64,000 nt of DNA, taken from Planctomycetota bacterium. Its GTDB lineage: Bacteria > Planctomycetota > B15-G4. The stretch lies in the NCBI GenBank assembly GCA_020638905.1, contig JACKHP010000001.1, forward strand, positions 248,001-312,000, given 5' to 3'. The notes under the pieces are model-generated. The model made no database searches. It was not told the DNA's origin and was given only the letters and a program-made list of their open reading frames with translations. A program made the translations under genes and the position numbers. Shown here one piece after another: positions 16,912 to 25,176 of this stretch (positions are counted from its first letter, which is position 1; the number at the start of each line of letters is the position of its first letter).

Positions 16912-17586
16912 TCAGCGCCGCGTGATCGTCGTGGCCGCGAGCAGCGCGGCGAGCGGACCCGCGGCGGACGCCAGGTCGCCCACCGGGGCGTTCCACGAGA
17001 GCGTCCAGAAGCCGCCGGGCGTCTCCCAGCGGACGGCGGCGGCGTCGCAGATCGCGTCGCGCGCCGAGTCGGCGCGGTTCAGGTACGCGCGCGTGACGGA
17101 CGGCAGGCCGGCCGCCGCGAACGGGTCGGCCGCGGACGGCAGCGCGAGCGGACGCAGGTCGCGCGGTCCCACGACGTCGGTGAAGAGCGCGTCCTGGGCG
17201 GCGGCGAACGCGGCCAGGTCGTCGGCGTCGGCCTGCTCCCGGGGGACGAAGCTCAGCACGACGCGTCCGGTGGGGGACTCGAACAGCCGCGCCGCACCGA
17301 GCCGCGCGGCCTGCTCGGGCCGTTCACGGAAGCCGTCCGGTGCCGCGACGTCCACGAACACCGACGGGTCGGGCTGCACCGTGTCGTGTGCGACGGACGC
17401 GCGCGCTGTCGCATCGGTCGGGGGTGCGTCTCGCGCGATCGCACCCAGCGGGCTTCCGCCGCACGGGCGCACGTCGGGTGCCGGCCGCCGCTCGGACGCG
17501 CAGCTCGCGGCCAGGCCCAGCAGCACGGCGCGGGCCGCCGGCGTCCACCGCGACGGTCGACTCGGCCGGTGCGCTCGGTCGTGCAT
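16912..17586 (-). CDS. Putative lipoprotein, hypothetical
   Basis: The 224-residue protein has an N-terminal basic stretch and hydrophobic segment ending LLGLAASC, a plausible though imperfect lipobox, so it is probably anchored to a membrane. The remainder resembles secreted proteins with a domain around GRVVLSFVPREQADADDLAAF and a final GGFWTLSWNAPVGDLASAAG. I do not recognise a family. The ATG at 17586 has GGAG 7-8 bases upstream. It follows the metalloprotease on the same strand but is separated from it by 131 bases with a hairpin. Confidence 0.7.
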   Translation of the reverse strand: MHDRAHRPSRPSRWTPAARAVLLGLAASCASERRPAPDVRPCGGSPLGAIARDAPPTDATARASVAHDTVQPDPSVFVDVAAPDGFRERPEQAARLGAARLFESPTGRVVLSFVPREQADADDLAAFAAAQDALFTDVVGPRDLRPLALPSAADPFAAAGLPSVTRAYLNRADSARDAICDAAAVRWETPGGFWTLSWNAPVGDLASAAGPLAALLAATTITRR

Positions 17587-17598
17587 CGTGGGTCTCCC

Positions 17599-17616
17599 GG
17601 GGGACGTCCGTCCCCC
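17599..17616 (-). terminator. Hairpin between metalloprotease and lipoprotein genes
   Basis: GGGGGAC and GTCCCCC flank a GTCC loop. It lies 100 bases after the metalloprotease stop and 13 bases before the lipoprotein start, so it could end the first transcript or structure the second leader. Confidence 0.4.
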
Positions 17617-17717
17617 AGGATGCGCGGCGGTGCACGTTCCGTCGCGCTCGGCGCGCGTCGCTGGAGCGCGCGTGCCGCGCGCGCGGCCCGCCGGGACGGA
17701 CCGCGCGCGTCGCGTCC

Positions 17718-19478
17718 TCAGGGCACCACGGCCTCGACGGCGTTGCTGGCCGCGTAGCCGTGGGGGCCGGCGGCGTCCTGGATCCAGTACTGGAAGTCGA
17801 GCGTGAAGCCCGACGCGGTGCCGGCTCCCCACGCGAAGGGCAGGGAGATGGCGCCCGAGCCGTCCGTCGCGAGACCGAAGAAGCCGCCCAGGGTGATGTC
17901 GGGCACGAGCGTGCCGCCCTTGAACGGCAGGTTGAGCTGGCCGAGGCCGAACACGAGGAAGGCCGTGGCGGAGGGCTTCGCGTTCGTGAGGTCGAGCGCG
18001 ACGGGCTCGCCCTCGCACGCGAGGCCGGTGCCGATCAGCGACGGGAGGCCGGTGCTGCCCGCGAGCGCACCGCCGAGCGTGGCGAACGAGCCGGTGGGCG
18101 GCGCGTCGACGGTGAGCGTGTACTGGCCGAGGCTGCCGTAGTCGGAGTAGACGCCGCTCTTGCCGACGCCGTCGAGCGTGATCACGTAGCTGCCGGCCGG
18201 CAGGTTCTGGGTGATCGACGCGTTCGTCGCGTTGGTCGGGTCGTCGGTGGCCAGCAGTCCGCCCGCGGCGGTGAAGAGCTGCAACTGGATGTCGAGGTCC
18301 GGGCCCAGCTCGTACGGGTCGGCGCTGATCGTGACCGTCCCGCCCGAGGTGTCGAAGGCGAACGCGTCGACGTCGGTGCGACGGCCGATGAAGCCCGAGA
18401 CCACGGTCAGCGACGTGTCGGGGCAGGCGATCGGCAGCGCGCTCGGGGCGCCCACGGTGTCGGCGAAGTCGTCGGCCTTGTACGGCGTGCCGTTGGCGAA
18501 GCTGGCGATGTAGTTCGTGTCGTCCTGGGTCGAGGTCGCGCCGGCGTAGTCGCCGATGCTCCACTGCACGACCGTCTTGCCGAACGGGGCGCCCATGATC
18601 GGACCCCAGCTCGTGGCGCCGCTGCCGGTGCCCGGGTGGTACTCCGATCCGTTGAGTCCGTCGTGGAACAGGCCGAGCGTGTGGCCGGCCTCGTGGCTGG
18701 CGCTCATCGAGCCGTTGTTGTCGCCCTTGTTGAACACGAAGCACGGCGTGTCGTCGAAGTCGGTGAACGAGCCGAGCAGGGCGATGCCGCCCGTCCCGAC
18801 GCCGAAGCCGCCGGCGTACTGGGTGAGCACGACGCGCACGCCCCACTTCGTGTCACCGAAGGTGGCCTTGCGCAGGTAGTCCTCGGGCGGCTCCTCGGTG
18901 GTCACGTCGACCTCGAAGGGCCAGTAGTCCTCGGAGATGTACTGCCAGTGCGCGATGATCGACTGGATCTCGCCGGTCGAGAAGCTCGACGGGTCGCCGT
19001 CGGTGTCGAAGGCCGGGAAGACGATGTTGTGGCCCCAGCCGTTGCCCTTGCTGTGGTGCCCGTCGAAGTCGAGGTAGATGACCTTGTTGCACCCCGGACG
19101 GCTGTGCAGCAGGAAGGCGTCCTCGAGCGGGATGTCGGCGGCCGGCGTCGTGTGCGCCGCGGTCTCGCCCTGCGGCGCCGGACGGTCGACGTAGACCAGC
19201 CGCTCGTCGGCGGTGAGCCACAACGTCGGGTCGTCGCGCAGCGCGGCGCGCAGTCCGTCGGCGTCGACGCCGTTGCGCGCGGCGACCTGGTCGAGGCGTG
19301 CGCCGAGCGCGGCGAGGGCCTCGGCTCCGTGGGTGGCACCGGCCAGGGTCGGACCGGGCTCGGGCGCCGGACCGAGCGAGGAGATCTGCGCCGACGCGAC
19401 GGCGGGCAGGGCGAGCAGGACGGCAGCGACGACGCACCGCGCCGAAGGCGCGGGACGCACGGAGGTCGGATGGGTCAC
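17718..19478 (-). CDS. Secreted zinc metallopeptidase with PPC-like and C-terminal domains
   Basis: The 586-residue product has a Sec signal (cleavage near ASA-Q, residue 30), a propeptide-like region to about 110, and a metzincin catalytic domain with SHEAGHTLGLFHD (His 262, 266 and 272, Glu 263). A prepeptidase-C-like beta domain follows (residues about 360-460, FDTSGGTVTISADPYELGPD and GSYVITLDGVGKSG). The last 120 residues (GLPSLIGTG, LPFKGGTLVPD, SLPFAWGAGT, YWIQDAAGPHGYAASNAV) match the C-terminal domain of the Kelch-like gene at 5474-7340. It is expected to cleave extracellular proteins. A 253-base intergenic region separates it from the divergent symporter. Confidence 0.88.
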   Translation of the reverse strand: MTHPTSVRPAPSARCVVAAVLLALPAVASAQISSLGPAPEPGPTLAGATHGAEALAALGARLDQVAARNGVDADGLRAALRDDPTLWLTADERLVYVDRPAPQGETAAHTTPAADIPLEDAFLLHSRPGCNKVIYLDFDGHHSKGNGWGHNIVFPAFDTDGDPSSFSTGEIQSIIAHWQYISEDYWPFEVDVTTEEPPEDYLRKATFGDTKWGVRVVLTQYAGGFGVGTGGIALLGSFTDFDDTPCFVFNKGDNNGSMSASHEAGHTLGLFHDGLNGSEYHPGTGSGATSWGPIMGAPFGKTVVQWSIGDYAGATSTQDDTNYIASFANGTPYKADDFADTVGAPSALPIACPDTSLTVVSGFIGRRTDVDAFAFDTSGGTVTISADPYELGPDLDIQLQLFTAAGGLLATDDPTNATNASITQNLPAGSYVITLDGVGKSGVYSDYGSLGQYTLTVDAPPTGSFATLGGALAGSTGLPSLIGTGLACEGEPVALDLTNAKPSATAFLVFGLGQLNLPFKGGTLVPDITLGGFFGLATDGSGAISLPFAWGAGTASGFTLDFQYWIQDAAGPHGYAASNAVEAVVP

Positions 19479-19731
19479 GGAGGGGCCTCGGATGCTCGGG
19501 TTCGGGAGAGATCCCGGGCGCCGACGGAGGAGAGGACCCGTGCCGTTTCGGGGCGGCGTCGGGGCCGGCGCTCGGGGAGACGCCCTTCAGCCTACCCGCG
19601 ATCGGCGATTCCGTGTGTGGGGAGAAGACCCGATCCGCGGGGCGACCGCGCGCCCCGGCGCCGAGGCGGAACCCGACCCCGACCCGAAGCCGCGCTTCGT
19701 CCCGGGACGTCGCCCGGTGAGAATCCCGCCC

Positions 19732-21192
19732 GTGCAGATCGGAGCCCTCGACACCGCGATCGTCGTCGCCTACCTGGTCGGGATGGTCGCCGTCGGGGTC
19801 TGGGTGAGCCGCCGCATCGGCGGCTTCGACGACTTCTTCGTGGCCGGCGGACGCATGACGACGCCGCTGCTCGTCTGCACCCTGGTCTCCACCTACTACG
19901 GCCTCGACGTCACCTTCGGCACGTCCGAGACCGCGTACCTCGAGGGCATCTCGGCCTTCTTCGCGTACTCGGCCCCGTTCTACGTGGCGTACGTGGCGAT
20001 GGCCGTGCTCGTCGCCCCGCGCCTGCACCGCTACTCGGCGCGCTCGCTGCCCGAGACGATGGAGCTGCACTACGGACGCGGCGCGCGCGTCGCCTCGGCG
20101 CTCTCGTCGTTCGTGTACAGCGCGCCGATCCTGGGCATCGGCGGCATGGGACTCATCGGCAGCGTGTTCTTCGGCCTCGACCCGTGGGTCGGCGCGGTGG
20201 TGGGCGCCTCGGTCGCGCTGATCTACACCGTGCTCGGCGGACTGCTGGCCGACGCGCTCACCGACACGATCCAGTTCACGATGATGTGCGTCACGGTTGC
20301 GATCGCCGCCGTCTACGCGCTGCTCGAATTCGGGACGCCGGACGTCCTCGCCACGAAGCTCGACCCGACGGTCTTCACGCCGTACGGCGACCTGACGACC
20401 TCGCAGATCCTGGTCTACGGATCGGTGGCGCTCACGCCGCTCGTCGAGCCGGCCTTCTACCAGCGCACGTTCGCGTCGAAGGACGCGCGCCAGATCGTGC
20501 GCGCGCTGCTCATCGGCGTCGTGCTGTGGATGGCCTACGACTGGCTCATCGTGCTGCTCGGCATCGGCGGACAGGAGCTCGTGCGGCGCGGCGAGCTGCC
20601 CGCCGACGTCCCGTCGTGGGAGATCCTGCTGCACGTGGTCGAGCACCTGCTGCCGCCGGGACTGCTGGGCATCTTCCTGGCGGGCTGTCTCGCGTCGGCC
20701 ATGTCGACCATCGACTCGTACGCGCTCATCGGCGCGGGCAACCTGGTCTACGACGCGTGGGCGCCGGTGGTGAAGCGCAAGCCCGGCGACGCGACGCTGC
20801 TGCGCGCGACGCGTCTCATGATCGTCCCCACGATCGGGTTCGCGCTGCTCGTCTCGACGGTCTTCGACAGCCTGCGCGACGCGTGGATCTTCATGGCCAC
20901 GGTGCTGCTCTCGACGAACTTCGTGCCGATGATGGCGGCGCTTTTCTTCCTGGAGCGTCCCAGCCCGCGGGCCGGGACGTGGTCGGCCGCGACCGGTCTC
21001 GTCGGCTCGCTGGGCCTGTTCCTGTGCTTCCTGCTGGCGGGACGCGAGCTCGACGACGGCGACGTGGTCTGGACGACGCCCTTCGGCGGCGAGCTCGTGC
21101 GCGAGGAGGCGCTGCTGTTCACCGTGCCCGCGTCGGCGCTGGCCTTCGCCGCGGGCCGGGTGGCCGACCGCCGCGCGAGGGCCGCCGCGTGA
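19732..21192 (+). CDS. Sodium:solute symporter (SSS family)
   Basis: The 486-residue, about 13-helix symporter has the family segments GFDDFFVAGGRMTTP, YYGLDVTFGTSETAYLEG, IYTVLGGLLADALTDTIQF and LAGCLASAMSTIDSYALIGAGN, the last being the sodium-site helix. The substrate cannot be read from the sequence. I use GTG 19732 (MQIGALDTAIVV), with GGTGAG about 10 bases upstream; GTG 19717 is possible. Its stop overlaps the GTG of a tiny membrane protein gene, typical of SSS transporters with a small accessory subunit. Confidence 0.87.
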   Translation: MQIGALDTAIVVAYLVGMVAVGVWVSRRIGGFDDFFVAGGRMTTPLLVCTLVSTYYGLDVTFGTSETAYLEGISAFFAYSAPFYVAYVAMAVLVAPRLHRYSARSLPETMELHYGRGARVASALSSFVYSAPILGIGGMGLIGSVFFGLDPWVGAVVGASVALIYTVLGGLLADALTDTIQFTMMCVTVAIAAVYALLEFGTPDVLATKLDPTVFTPYGDLTTSQILVYGSVALTPLVEPAFYQRTFASKDARQIVRALLIGVVLWMAYDWLIVLLGIGGQELVRRGELPADVPSWEILLHVVEHLLPPGLLGIFLAGCLASAMSTIDSYALIGAGNLVYDAWAPVVKRKPGDATLLRATRLMIVPTIGFALLVSTVFDSLRDAWIFMATVLLSTNFVPMMAALFFLERPSPRAGTWSAATGLVGSLGLFLCFLLAGRELDDGDVVWTTPFGGELVREEALLFTVPASALAFAAGRVADRRARAAA

Positions 21193-21320
21193 CCGTCCTG
21201 AGCTGGATCGCCGTGGTCGTGCTGGGACTGGGCTCGAGCGCCGTCTTCGTGTGGTTCCTGCGCGACGTGCGGCGGATCATGTCGTCCGACGGCGACGACC
21301 GGGACGACCCCGCCGTCTGA
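21189..21320 (+). CDS. Symporter small accessory protein
   Basis: The 43-residue product has a single transmembrane helix (VLSWIAVVVLGLGSSAVFVW) and a polar, acidic tail ending DDRDDPAV. The GTG at 21189 overlaps the TGA of the sodium:solute symporter (GTGA), so synthesis is coupled to the transporter. Similar one-helix proteins often follow SSS genes and are annotated as symporter small accessory proteins. The role at the transporter is inferred. Confidence 0.7.
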   Translation: MTVLSWIAVVVLGLGSSAVFVWFLRDVRRIMSSDGDDRDDPAV

Positions 21321-21380
21321 CGCCGATGTCATGCCCGCGCACGGCCCGCGCGAGGCATGCTGCGCCCGGGAGACCGGATC

Positions 21381-21854
21381 ATGAACCGATTCACCAAACG
21401 CCTGCTCGTCGTCCTGGCCGTGGGAGGCCTCGCCATCCAGGCGGTGCCGGTCGAGCGCACCAATCCGCCCGTGACCGCCGAGCTCGTGGCGCCGCAGCCC
21501 GTGCACGACCTGCTCGTGCGCGCCTGCTACGACTGCCACTCGCACGAGACGGTCTGGCCCTGGTACGCCTCGGTGGCGCCGGCCTCGTGGCTCGTGGCCC
21601 GCGACGTCGAAGAGGGTCGCGAGCACCTCGACTTCTCGACCTTCGCGTCGCTCGAACCGGGTCGTGCGGCCCACGCCCTGCGCGAGATCGCCGAGGTGCT
21701 CGAGGAGGGCGAGATGCCGCCCTGGTTCTACACGCCGCTGCATCCCGACGCGCGGCTGAGCGCCGACGAGGTGGCCACGCTGCGAGCCTGGGCCGTCGAG
21801 GCGGCCGGCGGGGAGCGCGTCCCGGGCACCGCCGAGCACGACGACGACCGCTGA
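21381..21854 (+). CDS. Haem-binding domain cytochrome-like protein
   Basis: The 157-residue protein has an N-terminal hydrophobic signal or anchor (RLLVVLAVGGLAIQAVPVER) and one CxxCH haem motif, RACYDCHSHETVWPWYASVAPASW, in the arrangement of the Haem_bd family. A C-terminal segment, EVLEEGEMPPWFY, contains the Met-Pro-Pro-Trp characteristic of that family, and the Met could be the distal ligand. It is probably periplasmic. The ATG at 21381 has GGGAGA upstream. Redox partner unknown. Confidence 0.85.
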   Translation: MNRFTKRLLVVLAVGGLAIQAVPVERTNPPVTAELVAPQPVHDLLVRACYDCHSHETVWPWYASVAPASWLVARDVEEGREHLDFSTFASLEPGRAAHALREIAEVLEEGEMPPWFYTPLHPDARLSADEVATLRAWAVEAAGGERVPGTAEHDDDR

Positions 21855-21967
21855 CGGCGGGCGGCCGGCGCGCGATGCTGCGTCCGCCCGGGACGAGTCG
21901 CTATCCTGGCGCCTCGCACGCGGCGGGACGATCGACGCCTGCGATTTCCGTCATCGGGAGGGTCGGC

Positions 21968-22576
21968 ATGCTCGAGGCCCAGCAGGCGCTCGCCAGGTTG
22001 CGCGAAGGCAACGCGCGCTTCACGTCCGGGCTGCGCAGCCTCGAGGCTCTTCTCGGACCCTCGGGGCGCGACGACCTGGCCTCCGGACAGGAGCCGTTCG
22101 CGATCGTGCTGGGCTGCTCCGACTCGCGCGTGCCGGCCGAGATGGTCTTCGACCAGGGGCTCGGCACGCTGTTCGTGATCCGTGTGGCGGGCAACGTCGT
22201 GGCGCCGTCGCAGGTGGGCAGCGTCGAGTTCGCCGCGGCGCGCTTCGGGACGCGGCTGGTCGTGGTCCTCGGGCACACGCGCTGCGGCGCGATCGACGCG
22301 GCCGTCGAGGACGTGTTGCATCCCGGCGAGCCCGAGTCGCGCAACATCCGCTCGATCGTCGACCGCGTGCGTCCGGCGGTCGAGGGCGTGCTCGACGCCG
22401 GCGGGACGCACGACGAGATCGCGCGCCGCGCGGGACGCGCCAACGTGCGCGCGTCCGTCGACCACCTGCGCCACGGCTCGACGCTGCTCGAGGACCTGAT
22501 CCTCTCCGAGCGACTGCTCGTGGTGGGCGCCGAGTACGACCTGCGCACCGGCGTGGTCGACTTCTTCGAGGGGTAG
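21968..22576 (+). CDS. Beta-carbonic anhydrase
   Basis: The 202-residue enzyme interconverts CO2 and bicarbonate. The zinc site is visible as VLGCSDSRVPAEM (Cys, with the Asp-Arg dyad) and VVLGHTRCGAIDAAV (His and Cys). The ATG at 21968 has GGGAGG about 6 bases upstream; longer in-frame versions overlap the previous gene and are shadows. It lies 12 kb from sbtAB/purK and is not in their operon, but could supply or equilibrate the same bicarbonate pool. Confidence 0.93.
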   Translation: MLEAQQALARLREGNARFTSGLRSLEALLGPSGRDDLASGQEPFAIVLGCSDSRVPAEMVFDQGLGTLFVIRVAGNVVAPSQVGSVEFAAARFGTRLVVVLGHTRCGAIDAAVEDVLHPGEPESRNIRSIVDRVRPAVEGVLDAGGTHDEIARRAGRANVRASVDHLRHGSTLLEDLILSERLLVVGAEYDLRTGVVDFFEG

Positions 22577-22630
22577 GGACTGCATGGTCGGACGGTGGGA
22601 CTGCAAGGTCGGCCTGGTGCGCGACGCGTC

Positions 22631-22688
22631 GGGCGACGTGGGACTGCGGCCAGGTGGGGGAACACCTGGCCTCCGTCCCACATCGCCC
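22631..22688. repeat. 58-base imperfect hairpin
   Basis: GGGCGACGTGGGAC pairs with GTCCCACATCGCCC (one mismatch). Then, across 3-base internal loops, GGCCAGGTG pairs with CACCTGGCC around GGGGAA. It starts 54 bases after the carbonic anhydrase stop. It could end that transcript or be a dispersed palindromic element. Confidence 0.65.
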
Positions 22689-22853
22689 GCCGCTGCCCGC
22701 GCGGCGCTCCCTTCGCGAGATGGAAGGATGAACTGCTCGGCGGACACGAGCAGAGTGGCGACGTGACGCGGCGCCCACCCCGCACGCGCGGCGTTTCGGG
22801 CCGCGGTGTGCGCGCCCACTGACCATCGTCACGCAGCAGCGCGCAGCTTCGGA

Positions 22854-22885
22854 CAGTCCTCGCCGCCTGCGGCGGCTGCGGAACT
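22854..22885 (+). repeat. Inverted repeat, copy A
   Basis: This 32-base segment rich in GCCTGCGGCG matches the reverse complement of 23227-23258 at 30 of 32 positions by eye. The two copies are about 340 bases apart and face each other. Confidence 0.6.
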
Positions 22886-23187
22886 TGCAGCGCGCTGGGC
22901 ATGTGCCTCGGGGCGCGCATTCCGGAGCGGGGGGAAGCTCAGCGCGCTGGGGCGCGGCTTCGCGGCGATTCGGCGAGTGCGTCGAGCGAAGGGATCTTTC
23001 GAAGCTGGTGGTGCGCGCCGCCGGGGTGAGTCTCGTGCGTGAGCATGATCGCGAAGGCTGACGACATCGAGTTGCGTGCCGGTTCTGGACGGCGCGCCGT
23101 CGCGCGTGAATCGCCGACGGCGCTGCGGCCGATACGCTGCGAGTCGGCGGGGCATGCCGGCGCTCGATTCTCGCGACCCTCGCCGAA

Positions 23188-23302
23188 TGTGCGGACCGGA
23201 GGAGCGCAGGGGGCGATCGCCCAGCGAGTTCCGCAGGCGCCGCAGGCGCCGAGGACTGCTCGAGCGGGGCGGTCGCCCCCGAGCACCCGGAGTGTCCGCA
23301 CA
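23188..23302. repeat. 115-base nested hairpin containing inverted repeat copy B
   Basis: TGTGCGGAC (23188-23196) pairs with GTCCGCACA (23294-23302). An inner pair GGGGGCGATCGCCC (from 23209) and GGGCGGTCGCCCCC (to 23280) follows, then AGC-AGT-CC/GGACTGCT with bulges. The apex holds two GCAGGCGCC units, which are part of copy B at 23227-23258. It lies about 90 bases beyond the 3' end of the arn operon and could be its terminator or a structured RNA. Confidence 0.55.
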
Positions 23303-23394
23303 CACGGATCTCCAGCCCGCGAGCACTCGCGTGGAGTCATCCCCCGTCGCCCCGCCGACGCCTCGATCCGCCGCCGTCGCCCCTGAGCGTCGCG

Positions 23395-25176
23395 TCAGTG
23401 TCCGTAGCGCAGCAGCGTGTACGCGGCCGTCTCGTCGACGACGCGGGGGCGGTCGGGCAGGAGCTGCGCGAGCTTCTCGAGGTCGTCGCGGCCGTTCACG
23501 AGCACGAGCACCGAGGCGTGCGCGGCCACGAAGCGTTGCAGCGCCTCGGGACGCCGCTGGAACGCGAGCTCGGGCAGCTCGTCGTCGCCGATGTCCTGGC
23601 CGAACTCGGCCTTCGACGCGTACCACAGCGCCACCGGCCGCTGGAGGTAGTACGGGACGCCGCGCACGAACGTCCCGAAGCAGATCACGGGCTCGTCGGG
23701 ACGGGCGTTGTCGAGCACGAGCCGCGCGGCCGACTCCGACGAGTAGATCGGGCCTGCGGCGCCCAGCATGGCCGCCCAGCCGAGCGAGAACGCGAACAGT
23801 CCGGCCGCGGCGGCGAGCGCGCCGCGCAACGCGTCGCGACGCACGAGCGACGCGGCCGTGAGCAGTCCGGCGGCCAGCAGCGCGAGCGCCAGCGCCATGC
23901 GCCGCAGCACCGACGCGAGCTGCGTGAGCAACTCGGGATGCACCGACTCGCCGCGCAGTCCCTCGGGCACGCGCTCGGCCAACGACGCGAGCTGCGACGG
24001 GTCGCCGAGCAGCGGGACGAGCGCCGCGATCGCGCCGGCCAGCACGAGGCCTCCTCCGAGCAGGTACCCGAGGCGCGCACCGCGCGTCGATTCGATCGCG
24101 GCCCCGGGACGCGGCAGGAAGCGCAGCGCGAGGTCGTCGGCCAGCAGCAGCGTGAGCGGCGGCAGGATCGGCAGCACGTAGTACGGCAGCTTCGAGTGCG
24201 CCACGCTGAGCAGCGCGAGCGGCGCCAGCACCGCGCAGGCCAGGTAGAGCCGGGTGCGTCCCGCGACGGTGGTGCCGAGCACGTGACGCGCCCGGACGAC
24301 GCGCGCGAAGGCCGAGGGCGCGGCGCCGATCCACGGCAGGCAGCCGACGGCCAGCACCGGCAGGTAGAACCAGAGCGGCGCCTGGCGGTCGAAGCGTCCG
24401 CCCGTGGTGAGGCGCTCGACGTTCTGCTCGACGAAGAAGTCGTACAGGAAGTGCGGATGGAGCGCGTCCATGGCCGCGTACCACGGCGCGACGACGAGCG
24501 CGAACAGCAGCGGTCCGTCGGGACGCAGCAGCGCGCCGATGCGATGCACGTCGCGGGTGAGCAGCAGGTAGGCGCCGATCGACGCGCCGGGCAACGCGAG
24601 GCCGATCGGTCCCTTGGCCAGGAAGCCGAACGCGCAGGCCAGCCAGAACGCGGCGATGGCCACGCGCCTCGGCCGCTCGTCGGCGCCGGGACGCACGAGG
24701 CCGTGCCACGCGGCGAGCAGCGCCGCGGCCGACGTGGCGGTGAGCACGAAGTCGACCAGCAGCACGCGCGAGAGCAGGATCACCAGCGGCAGCGTGGCGA
24801 ACAGCAGCGCGGCGAGGCTGGCCGTGGCGCGGTCGAACGCGGGGCCGGCCCAGCGCACGAGCAGCACGAGCACGGCCAGGCAGGCCAGGGCGCTGGGCAG
24901 GCGCGCCGAGAACGGGTTCAGTCCGAAGACGGCCTGGGAGGCGGCCACGCACCAGAACACGAGCGGCGGCTTCTCGAAGTACGCGATGCCGTCGAGGTGC
25001 GGCGTGATCCAGTCGCCGGTGCGCAGCATGGCCGACGCGATGTCGGCGTAGCGTCCTTCGTCGGGTTCCTGGAGCGGGAAGAGCGGCAGGCCGATCAGCA
25101 GCACGAGTGCCGCGACGAGCAGCACGAGCCCGGGCGACGGCAGCCGGCCCGCCGGGTCGGCGCGCTCGTCAGGCAC
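23395..25176 (-). CDS. ArnT-like family 39/83 glycosyltransferase
   Basis: The 593-residue polytopic protein opens with the ArnT/PMT signature: PDEGRYADIASAMLRTGDWI with the acidic catalytic pair, then DGIAYFEKPPLVFW in the first periplasmic loop. About eleven further helices and a soluble C-terminal domain (residues about 470-590, ending YTLLRYGH) follow. ArnT moves aminoarabinose from undecaprenyl phosphate to lipid A in the periplasm. The GTG start at 25176 overlaps the end of the deacetylase gene. This is the last gene of the operon and one of two ArnT-like genes in it; it could act on a different acceptor or sugar. Confidence 0.85.
   Translation of the reverse strand: MPDERADPAGRLPSPGLVLLVAALVLLIGLPLFPLQEPDEGRYADIASAMLRTGDWITPHLDGIAYFEKPPLVFWCVAASQAVFGLNPFSARLPSALACLAVLVLLVRWAGPAFDRATASLAALLFATLPLVILLSRVLLVDFVLTATSAAALLAAWHGLVRPGADERPRRVAIAAFWLACAFGFLAKGPIGLALPGASIGAYLLLTRDVHRIGALLRPDGPLLFALVVAPWYAAMDALHPHFLYDFFVEQNVERLTTGGRFDRQAPLWFYLPVLAVGCLPWIGAAPSAFARVVRARHVLGTTVAGRTRLYLACAVLAPLALLSVAHSKLPYYVLPILPPLTLLLADDLALRFLPRPGAAIESTRGARLGYLLGGGLVLAGAIAALVPLLGDPSQLASLAERVPEGLRGESVHPELLTQLASVLRRMALALALLAAGLLTAASLVRRDALRGALAAAAGLFAFSLGWAAMLGAAGPIYSSESAARLVLDNARPDEPVICFGTFVRGVPYYLQRPVALWYASKAEFGQDIGDDELPELAFQRRPEALQRFVAAHASVLVLVNGRDDLEKLAQLLPDRPRVVDETAAYTLLRYGH

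Larger units (their letters stand above)
22577..23394. other. 818-base non-coding stretch with hairpins and an inverted repeat
   Basis: Neither strand has an open frame with the codon bias of the neighbours. The region contains a 58-base hairpin (22631-22688), a 32-base inverted repeat pair (22854-22885 and 23227-23258) and a 115-base nested hairpin (23188-23302). It separates the plus-strand carbonic anhydrase from the minus-strand end of the arn operon. Confidence 0.6.

Noticed and set aside
22577..22830. Short frames after the carbonic anhydrase gene (for example from 22584)
   Set aside because: Their codon use does not match the genome, there is no ribosome binding site, and they run through the 58-base hairpin.
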